Below are positions 8,406 to 14,868 of a DNA stretch of 32,094 nucleotides, in pieces; position 1 is the first letter of the stretch; each line of letters begins with the position of its first letter. The position numbers and the translations under genes are program-made. This stretch comes from Crenobacter oryzisoli. GTDB lineage: Bacteria > Pseudomonadota > Gammaproteobacteria > Burkholderiales > Chromobacteriaceae. The DNA lies in contig NZ_JAUEDK010000052.1 of the NCBI RefSeq assembly GCF_030385785.1, positions 1 through 32,094 of the forward strand, in the 5' to 3' direction. A model generated the notes under the pieces. It made no database searches. It worked only from the letters and a program-made list of their open reading frames with translations, and was not told the DNA's origin.

Positions 8406-9479
8406 ATGACAGACATGCTCGATTCCTTCCGCGCCGCCGTCGAACGGGCAACGCGCGACCAGACCCCGCTGCAGCTGGTCGGCAGCGGCAGCAAGCACTG
8501 GTATGGCGAGACGCCGCATGGCACGCCGCTCGATACCCGCGGCCACGCCGGCATCGTCGCCTACGACCCGGCGGAACTGGTGATCACCGCGCGCTGCGGC
8601 ACGTCGCTCGCCGAGATCGAAGCCACGTTGGCCGAACAGGGCCAGATGCTCGCCTTCGAGCCGCCGCACTTCGGCCCGGGCGCGACGCTGGGCGGCTGCG
8701 TGGCGGCCGGTCTGTCAGGCCCGCGTCGGCAAGCCGCCGGTGCGCTGCGCGACTTCATCCTCGGCGTGCAGCTGCTGGATGGCCAGGGCCGGGTGCTGAA
8801 CTTCGGCGGCCAGGTGATGAAGAACGTCGCTGGCTACGACGTGGCGCGGCTGTTGCCCGGCTCGCTCGGCGTGCTCGGTTTAATTTTGCAGGTGTCGCTG
8901 AAGGTGCTGCCCAAGCCGTTCGCCGAGGCGACGCTGCGCTTCGAACTGTATGAGGCCGAGGCGCTGAGCCGGCTCAACCAGTGGGGCGGCCAGCCTCTGC
9001 CGATCAGCGCCAGCGCCTGGCAAGACGGCGTGCTGCATCTGCGCCTGAGCGGCGCCGAGGCGGCGGTGGCCGGCGCTTGCATCAAGCTCGGCGGCGAAAG
9101 GTTGCTCGACGCCGATTGCTCTGCGCTCTGGCAGGGGCTGCGTGAGCAGACCGCGCCGTTCTTCGCCGGTCGTGTCGAATCGGCCCCGCTGTGGCGGCTG
9201 GCACTGCCGAGCACCGCCCGGTCGGTTGCCCTGCCCGGTGCGCAGCTGATCGAGTGGGGTGGTGGCCAGCGCTGGTGGCGCAGCGACGCGCCGGCCGAGC
9301 AGGTGCGCACCTTGACCGAACAGCTCGGCGGCCATGCCACGCTGTGGCGCGGCGGTGATCGTGCGGTGGGTGTGTTCGCCCCGCTGGCGGCGCCGCTGCT
9401 GCAGATTCAGCGCCGCCTCAAGGCCACCTTCGACCCAGCCGGCGTGTTCAACCCCGGCCGGCTCTACCCCACGCTGTAA
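8406..9479 (+). CDS. glcE: Glycolate oxidase FAD-binding subunit GlcE
   Basis: A 357-aa second flavin subunit of GlcDEF, a shortened relative of GlcD. It keeps the FAD-binding half, with GSGSKHWYG near residue 25, the GATLGGCVAAGLSGP block near 95, and the motif QVMKNVAGYDVARL near 140. Like other GlcE proteins it ends with FNPGRLYPTL and lacks the full GlcD C-terminal substrate domain. It starts 7 bp after glcD and ends 12 bp before glcF, so the three genes are one translational cluster. Length is normal for the family (about 350). Confidence 0.95.
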   Translation: MTDMLDSFRAAVERATRDQTPLQLVGSGSKHWYGETPHGTPLDTRGHAGIVAYDPAELVITARCGTSLAEIEATLAEQGQMLAFEPPHFGPGATLGGCVAAGLSGPRRQAAGALRDFILGVQLLDGQGRVLNFGGQVMKNVAGYDVARLLPGSLGVLGLILQVSLKVLPKPFAEATLRFELYEAEALSRLNQWGGQPLPISASAWQDGVLHLRLSGAEAAVAGACIKLGGERLLDADCSALWQGLREQTAPFFAGRVESAPLWRLALPSTARSVALPGAQLIEWGGGQRWWRSDAPAEQVRTLTEQLGGHATLWRGGDRAVGVFAPLAAPLLQIQRRLKATFDPAGVFNPGRLYPTL

Positions 9480-9491
9480 TCCGGAGTCCCC

Positions 9492-10736
9492 ATGCAGACC
9501 AATCTGGCCGATTTCATCAAGGGCACCCCCGAGGGCAGCGAGGCCGAGCGCATCCTCGGCAAGTGCGTGCACTGTGGCTTCTGCACCGCCACCTGCCCGA
9601 CCTACCAGTTGCTCGGCGACGAGCTGGACGGCCCGCGCGGGCGCATCTACCTGATCAAGCAGGTGGTCGAGGGCGCCACGCCGACCGCCAAGACGCTGTC
9701 GCACCTGGACCGCTGCCTGACCTGTCGCAACTGTGAGTCGACCTGCCCGTCCGGCGTCGAGTACGGCAAGCTGCTCGACGTGGGCCGCCACGTGATCGAG
9801 GCGCAGGTTGGCCGCTCGTTTAAGGAGCGGATGCAGCGCCGCCTGCTGGCGAAACTGATGACTAGCCCCGCGATGTTCGGCACCGCCTACCGCTTCGGCC
9901 AACAGCTGCGCCCGCTGCTGCCCCCGTCGCTGAAAGCCAAGGTGCTGCCGGCCAAGCCAGCCGGCGTGCGCCCCACGCGTCAGCATGCGCGCAAGGTGCT
10001 GATGCTGGAGGGCTGCGTACAGCCGGCGATGCAACCCAACATCAACAACGCCACGCTGCGGGTGCTGGACACGCTGGGCATCGAGGCGGTGTCACCACCG
10101 GCCGCCGGCTGCTGCGGTGCGGTGCGCTACCACCTGAACGAGCAGGACGCGGCATTGGACGATATGCGCCGCAACATCGATGCCTGGTGGCCGCACCTGG
10201 ACCAGGGCGCCGAGGCGATCGTGATCAACGCCTCGGGCTGCGGGGTGACGGTGAAGGAATACGGCTACTACCTGCGAAACGACCCAGCCTATGCGGTCAA
10301 GGCGGCCCGGGTCAGCGAGCTCGCCTGCGACATCGTCGAGCTGCTGGCGCCGATGGCCGCAACGTTGGCCGAACGGGTGCGCCGCCACCCGCTCGAATGC
10401 GTCGCCTACCACCCGCCCTGTACCTTGCAGCACGGCCAGCGCGTGCGCGGCCGGGTCGAGGCGCTGCTGCAGGCGCTGGGCCTGGTTGTCATGCTGCCGG
10501 CCGACAGCCACTTGTGCTGCGGCTCGGCCGGCACCTACTCGGTGCTGCAGCCGGCGCTGTCGTACCGGCTGCGCGACAACAAGCTGGCCGCGCTGGCGCA
10601 AACCCAGCCGCAGGCGATCGTGTCGGCCAACATCGGCTGCATCGGCCACCTGCAAAGCGGCACGGCCACGCCGGTGATGCACTGGATAGAGCTGGTGGAC
10701 CGGATGTTGGCCGAATCGGCCAGCGGGAGCAGCTGA
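9492..10736 (+). CDS. glcF: Glycolate oxidase iron-sulfur subunit GlcF
   Basis: A 414-aa electron-transfer subunit of glycolate oxidase. Two N-terminal [4Fe-4S] motifs are visible: C25-x2-C28-x2-C31-x3-C35-P and C75-x2-C78-x2-C81-x3-C85-P. Two cysteine-rich CCG domains follow, with GCCGAVRYH near residue 207 and LCCGSAGTYS near 340. The layout parallels LutA fused to a ferredoxin domain, so the locus encodes two related flavin or Fe-S dehydrogenase systems side by side. The stop codon lies inside the first arm of a long palindrome (10733-10827). Confidence 0.95.
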   Translation: MQTNLADFIKGTPEGSEAERILGKCVHCGFCTATCPTYQLLGDELDGPRGRIYLIKQVVEGATPTAKTLSHLDRCLTCRNCESTCPSGVEYGKLLDVGRHVIEAQVGRSFKERMQRRLLAKLMTSPAMFGTAYRFGQQLRPLLPPSLKAKVLPAKPAGVRPTRQHARKVLMLEGCVQPAMQPNINNATLRVLDTLGIEAVSPPAAGCCGAVRYHLNEQDAALDDMRRNIDAWWPHLDQGAEAIVINASGCGVTVKEYGYYLRNDPAYAVKAARVSELACDIVELLAPMAATLAERVRRHPLECVAYHPPCTLQHGQRVRGRVEALLQALGLVVMLPADSHLCCGSAGTYSVLQPALSYRLRDNKLAALAQTQPQAIVSANIGCIGHLQSGTATPVMHWIELVDRMLAESASGSS

Positions 10737-10827
10737 CAAATCCTTCCGACGTTGTTGCGTGGCCTCGCCGTACTACACGTACTGCTTCGGCCACGCGACG
10801 AGTAAAACGCTGCACTGGATTTGTCAG
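10733..10827 (+). repeat. 95-nt palindromic element overlapping the glcF stop codon
   Basis: The outer arms CTGACAAATCC (10733-10743) and GGATTTGTCAG (10817-10827) are perfect 11-bp inverted repeats. A second 11-bp pairing, GTTGCGTGGCC (10754-10764) with GGCCACGCGAC (10789-10799), is perfect apart from one G-U. The apex contains GTAC-TACAC-GTAC. Further partial pairing lies between the two stems. No T-run follows, so it is not a classic terminator. It could be a small non-autonomous mobile palindrome, or an RNA structure that lowers read-through and stabilises glcF mRNA. Confidence 0.7.
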
Positions 10828-10906
10828 TCACTCCGGATCACGAAGCACGAAACGAATAACGAGCGGGACCACCCGCCGACTTTTAGTCACATAAAGGAGA
10901 GAACCC

Positions 10907-10936
10907 ATGTCAGTACGCCTCAAGCCCAGCGGTTAA
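10907..10936 (+). CDS. Possible 9-codon leader minicistron before lctP
   Basis: ATG at 10907 follows the strong ribosome site AAAGGAGAGAACCC, almost the same as the one before lutA, but the frame closes after nine codons ([12 protein letters not shown]). The main lctP start lies 82 bp downstream with its own site. The strong initiation signal on so short a frame suggests a translated leader or the fossil of an older gene start. No attenuator structure of the classic kind is evident. Confidence 0.3.
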   Translation: MSVRLKPSG

Positions 10937-11018
10937 ACCCCGCCCGCCGCAGCACCCCATCACACACAATGAAAACATCACGCCGTCCCAACACGGCCGT
11001 GAGGAGGAACTGTTGACC

Positions 11019-12716
11019 ATGCAAACCTGGACCCAAATCTACACACCGCTCGGCAGCCTCGGCCTGTCGGCACTGGTGGCGGCGATCCCGATCGCCTTCT
11101 TCTTCGTCGCGCTGGCGGTGCTGCGGCTGAAGGGCCACGTCGCCGGCACCATCACCGTGCTGATCTCGCTGATCATCGCCATCTTCGTCTACGGCATGCC
11201 GGCCGACATGGCGTTGGCGGCGGCCGGCTTCGGCTTCGCCTACGGCCTGTGGCCGATCGCCTGGATCATCGTTGCGGCGGTGTTCCTGTACAAGCTCACC
11301 GTCAAGACCGGCCAGTTCGACATCATCCGCGCCTCGGTGCTGTCGATCACCGAGGACCAGCGTTTGCAGATGCTGCTGGTCGGCTTCTCGTTCGGCGCCT
11401 TCCTGGAGGGCGCGGCCGGCTTCGGCGCGCCGGTGGCGATCACCGCGGCGCTGCTGGTCGGGTTGGGCTTTAATCCGCTTTACGCGGCGGGCCTGTGCCT
11501 GATCGCCAACACCGCGCCGGTAGCGTTCGGCGCGATGGGCATTCCCATCATCGTAGCTGGTCAGGTCACTGGCATCGATGCGTTTCACATCGGCGCCACT
11601 GCCGGCCACCAGCTGCCCATCCTGTCGCTGATCGTACCGTTCTGGCTGGTGATGATGATGGATGGCCTGAAGGGCGTGCGCGAGACATGGCCGGCGGTGC
11701 TGGTAGCGGGCGGCTCGTTCGCGGTCACGCAATTCTTCACCTCCAACTACGTCGGCCCGGAACTGCCAGACATCACCTCGGCACTGGTCAGCCTGGTGTG
11801 CCTGACTGTCTTCCTGAAGGTATGGCAGCCGAAGAAGGTGTTCAGCTTCGCCACGATGAACGTCGGTGGCGGCGCGGCGGCGATGAGTTTTGGTGGCCAC
11901 GATGGCAGTCAACGTCATGTACCGAAGCCGTCTGGCTACAGCATCGGCCAGATCGCCAAGGCCTGGTCGCCGTTCATCATCCTGACCGCGATGGTCACCA
12001 TCTGGAGCCTGAAACCGTTCAAGGCGCTGTTCGCCAAGGGCGGCGCGCTGGAGTCGTGGGTGCTGAAACTCCATGTGCCGCACCTGGATAACCTAGTGAT
12101 CAAGGTGGCGCCCATCGTCGAGCACGCCAAACCTTACGACGCGGTGTTGAAGCTGGACCTGTTCTCCGCCACCGGCACGGCCATCTTCTTTGCCGCGCTG
12201 ATCTCGATGGCGGTGCTGAAGATGAAGCCGCGCGACGGTGTGGCCACCTTTGCCGAGACGCTGCGAGAGCTGAAGAAACCGATTTTGTCGATCGGCATGG
12301 TGCTGGCCTTCGCCTTTGTCGCCAACTACTCGGGCCTGTCGTCGACGCTGGCGCTGCTGTTGGCCGGTACCGGTGCGGCCTTCCCGTTCTTCTCGCCCTT
12401 CCTCGGCTGGCTGGGCGTGTTCCTGACCGGCTCGGACACTTCGTCGAACGCCTTGTTCAGTTCGCTGCAGGCCACCACCGCGCACCAGATCGGCGTGCAC
12501 GACACGTTGCTGGTGGCGGCCAACACCACCGGTGGCGTCACCGGCAAGATGATCTCACCGCAGTCGATCGCGGTGGCCTGCGCGGCGGTCGGGCTGGTGG
12601 GCAAGGAGTCGGACTTGTTCCGCTTCACACTGAAGCACAGCCTGATCTTCTGCACCTTCGTCGGGGTGATGACCTATGTGATGGCGTATTACTTCCCGAG
12701 CGTCGTGCCGCAGTAA
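11019..12716 (+). CDS. lctP: L-lactate/glycolate permease (LctP family)
   Basis: A 565-aa polytopic inner-membrane permease of the LctP family (LldP and GlcA in E. coli), which takes up L-lactate, D-lactate and glycolate with protons. It has about 12-14 hydrophobic segments. Family-typical stretches are [25 protein letters not shown] (about residues 125-150), [14 protein letters not shown] (about 165-180) and the C-terminal [12 protein letters not shown] and [10 protein letters not shown] blocks. The start is not certain: GAGGAGG at 11001-11007 precedes both a TTG at 11013 and the ATG at 11019, and the ATG is preferred. It lies 282 bp after glcF, so it may be read through from the lut-glc promoter or have its own. 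Confidence 0.92.
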   Translation: MQTWTQIYTPLGSLGLSALVAAIPIAFFFVALAVLRLKGHVAGTITVLISLIIAIFVYGMPADMALAAAGFGFAYGLWPIAWIIVAAVFLYKLTVKTGQFDIIRASVLSITEDQRLQMLLVGFSFGAFLEGAAGFGAPVAITAALLVGLGFNPLYAAGLCLIANTAPVAFGAMGIPIIVAGQVTGIDAFHIGATAGHQLPILSLIVPFWLVMMMDGLKGVRETWPAVLVAGGSFAVTQFFTSNYVGPELPDITSALVSLVCLTVFLKVWQPKKVFSFATMNVGGGAAAMSFGGHDGSQRHVPKPSGYSIGQIAKAWSPFIILTAMVTIWSLKPFKALFAKGGALESWVLKLHVPHLDNLVIKVAPIVEHAKPYDAVLKLDLFSATGTAIFFAALISMAVLKMKPRDGVATFAETLRELKKPILSIGMVLAFAFVANYSGLSSTLALLLAGTGAAFPFFSPFLGWLGVFLTGSDTSSNALFSSLQATTAHQIGVHDTLLVAANTTGGVTGKMISPQSIAVACAAVGLVGKESDLFRFTLKHSLIFCTFVGVMTYVMAYYFPSVVPQ

Positions 12717-12806
12717 GGCCCACTCGCAACGCTCTCCGGTACTGCTGCACGGTACTGTCGGGGCCAGCTGCGCTGAGCTTGGTGAGCGACTCTCGTCTTG
12801 TTCCGG

Positions 12807-12834
12807 AACGGGCCGCTGCAGCGGCCCGTTTTCG
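12807..12834 (+). terminator. Terminator of the lut-glc-lctP array
   Basis: A 24-base perfect palindrome (12807-12830, stem AACGGGCCGCT, apex GC) is followed by a T-run. It lies 90 bp after the lctP stop, closing the array. Confidence 0.85.
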
Positions 12835-12886
12835 CGTCGGGCTGCATTACAGAATGCCCGGGTCTATCGTTATGCAGGTGAATTGG

Positions 12887-12920
12887 TTGGTCGGCCCGAC
12901 TAATTCCACTACGCTATAAG
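12887..12920 (+). promoter_or_regulatory. Candidate operator and promoter of the dppA-like gene
   Basis: TTGGTCGGCCCGACTAA (12887-12903) is a 17-bp palindrome with a single mismatch pair. It is followed by TATAAG (12915-12920), a good -10 element. No consensus -35 is found at the expected place, where the palindrome lies instead, so this looks like an activator-dependent or repressed promoter. The factor is unknown. Confidence 0.35.
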
Positions 12921-12988
12921 GCTGGCCGACGCGCTACCCGCACCGTTCGGCCAAGCTCACCTAACGATAAAAACCCGCTGGAGAACCC

Positions 12989-14569
12989 ATGCGTCCGACA
13001 TCGCTCGCCGCCCTCACCCTGCTGGCCCTGCCACTGCTGGCCAACGCCAAATCGCTGACCGTCTGCACCGACGCCAACCCGGAAGGCTTCGACGTGGTGC
13101 AGTACAACTCGCTGGTCACCACCAACGCATCGGCCGACGTGCTGATGAACCGCCTGGTCGAGTTCGACACCGCCAAGAGCCGCGTGGTGCCGGGCTTGGC
13201 CGAACGCTGGGAGGTCAGTCCGGACGGCCTGACCTACACCTTCACGCTGCGCCGCAGTGTCGCCTTCCACACTACCGACTACTTCAAGCCGACGCGTCCG
13301 CTCAACGCCGATGACGTGCTGTTCAGCATCAACCGGATGATCGATCCCAACCACCCCTGGTACAAGACCGCCGCTAGCTACCCGCACGCCCAGTCGATGC
13401 AGTGGCCGAAGCTGATCAAGGCGGTCAGCAAGGTGGACGACCATACCGTCAAGATCGAGCTCAACCAGCCGGACGCCACCTTCCTGTCGTCGCTGACCAT
13501 GGGCTTCGCGTCGATCTACTCGGCCGAATACGCCGACAAGCTCCTTTCCGCCGGCAAGACCGTCGAGCTCAACAGCAAGCCAATCGGCACCGGGCCGTTC
13601 GTGTTCAAGAGCTTCCAGAAAGACGCGGTGGTGCGCTATTCGGCCAACCCACAGTACTTCGGCACCAAGCCCAAGGTCGACTCACTGGTCTACGCGATCA
13701 CGCCGGACGCCACCGTGCGCGTGCAGAAGCTCAAGTCGGGTGAATGCCAGATCGCGCTGGGGCCCAAACCGCAGGACGTGCAGCAAGCGCGTGGCGATGA
13801 CCACCTGAAGGTGGTGCAGACCCCGGCCTTCATGACCGCCTTTGTCGCCCCGAACAGCCAGCACAAGCCGTTCGACAAGGCTGAGGTGCGCCAGGCGCTC
13901 AACTATGCCTTCGACAAGGCCAACTATTTGAAAGTGGTGTTCGAAGGCACCGCCACCGCCGCCAACCGCCCTTTCCCGCCCAATACCTGGAGCTACGACA
14001 AGGCGCTGGCCGACTATAGCTACAATCCGGCCAAGGCCAAGGCACTGCTCGCCAAAGCCGGCTATCCGAACGGCTTCGACACCACCATTTGGGTACGGCC
14101 GAGCGGCAGCGTGCTCAACCCCAACCCGAAGGCCGGCGCCGAGCTGCTGCAGTCCGACCTTGCCAAGGTCGGCATCAAGGCGCAGGTGAAGGTGATCGAA
14201 TGGGGCGAGCTGATCAAGCGCGGCAAGGCCGGCGAGCACGATCTACTGTTCATGGGCTGGTCGGGCGACAACGGCGACCCGGACAACTTCCTCACCCCGC
14301 AGTTCTCCTGCGCCGCGGTGCAGTCCGGCACCAACTTCGCTCGCTACTGCAATGCCAAGCTCGACAAGCTGATCTCGGATGGCAAGCGCACCAGCAAGCT
14401 GGCCGAACGCAGCAAGCTCTACCACCAGGCGCAAAAGATCATCAACGACCAGGCGCTGTGGCTGCCGCTCGCCTACCCGACCGCCTTCGCGTTGACTCGC
14501 AGCAATGTCAGCGGCTACCGGGTCAGCCCGTTCGGACGGCAGGATTTTGCCTCCGTCACGGTCAACTGA
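12989..14569 (+). CDS. Peptide ABC transporter substrate-binding protein (DppA type)
   Basis: A 526-aa periplasmic solute-binding protein of the SBP_bac_5 family (DppA/OppA). The N-terminus is a signal peptide: a short basic start, a hydrophobic core (LAALTLLALPLL) and cleavage after A-N-A, about residue 20. The mature part shows the family signatures LAERWEVSPDGLTYTFTLR (about 70-90), GTGPFVFKSF (about 197-206) and the C-terminal PLAYPTAFALTRSNVSGY. DppA is the nearest type, which would bind dipeptides. No permease or ATPase gene is next to it, so it must work with a transporter encoded elsewhere. It has its own terminator. Substrate is an inference from family only. Confidence 0.9.
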   Translation: MRPTSLAALTLLALPLLANAKSLTVCTDANPEGFDVVQYNSLVTTNASADVLMNRLVEFDTAKSRVVPGLAERWEVSPDGLTYTFTLRRSVAFHTTDYFKPTRPLNADDVLFSINRMIDPNHPWYKTAASYPHAQSMQWPKLIKAVSKVDDHTVKIELNQPDATFLSSLTMGFASIYSAEYADKLLSAGKTVELNSKPIGTGPFVFKSFQKDAVVRYSANPQYFGTKPKVDSLVYAITPDATVRVQKLKSGECQIALGPKPQDVQQARGDDHLKVVQTPAFMTAFVAPNSQHKPFDKAEVRQALNYAFDKANYLKVVFEGTATAANRPFPPNTWSYDKALADYSYNPAKAKALLAKAGYPNGFDTTIWVRPSGSVLNPNPKAGAELLQSDLAKVGIKAQVKVIEWGELIKRGKAGEHDLLFMGWSGDNGDPDNFLTPQFSCAAVQSGTNFARYCNAKLDKLISDGKRTSKLAERSKLYHQAQKIINDQALWLPLAYPTAFALTRSNVSGYRVSPFGRQDFASVTVN

Positions 14570-14590
14570 GCGTATTTCGCCTCGTCTCGA

Positions 14591-14618
14591 CAGCCGGCTT
14601 ATGCCGGCTGTTTTTCTT
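14591..14618 (+). terminator. Terminator after the dppA-like gene
   Basis: An 8-bp stem CAGCCGGC / GCCGGCTG with loop TTAT is followed directly by TTTTTCTTT. It is 21 bp after the stop codon. Confidence 0.9.
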
Positions 14619-14654
14619 TGCAGGTCGGCCGTCAATGCTAATGAGATATGCCTC

Positions 14655-14683
14655 TTGTTCGTCGTTCGGTAAAAATCTATTCT
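14655..14683 (+). promoter_or_regulatory. Possible promoter for the GGDEF-EAL/undA unit
   Basis: TTGTTC (14655-14660), a 17-bp spacer and TATTCT (14678-14683) form a plausible but weak sigma-70 promoter just after the dppA terminator. Confidence 0.35.
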
Positions 14684-14684
14684 A

Positions 14685-14864
14685 ATGACATTAACAATGT
14701 ATCCAGTCGACCGCTATGGTGTCACACTGCCAGCCAGCAGGACCAAGGGCACGGCAGTCCCTGGACTGCAAGCATCCATCATTGTATCCACAGTGGCCAT
14801 CTTGCTGGCGACGAGCCTGGCAAAGCTGCCTGCTCGCTCGGCTTGTTTGTACGAGGAAGCGTAA
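14685..14864 (+). CDS. Possible 59-aa small membrane protein upstream of the GGDEF-EAL gene
   Basis: A frame of 59 codons from ATG 14685 (or 55 from ATG 14697) to TAA 14862-14864 ends 4 bp before the GGDEF-EAL start. It encodes one hydrophobic helix (ASIIVSTVAILLATSLA, about residues 33-49) after a polar N-terminus, as in a single-pass membrane peptide or a signal anchor. No clear ribosome site precedes either ATG, and the frame lies directly at the predicted promoter. It could be a leaderless or coupled small gene, or chance. No family is recognised. Confidence 0.3.
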   Translation: MTLTMYPVDRYGVTLPASRTKGTAVPGLQASIIVSTVAILLATSLAKLPARSACLYEEA

Positions 14865-14868
14865 AGGC

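Noticed and set aside
10733-10827. Palindrome as a rho-independent terminator of glcF
   Set aside because: No T-run follows either stem, so it does not fit that class.
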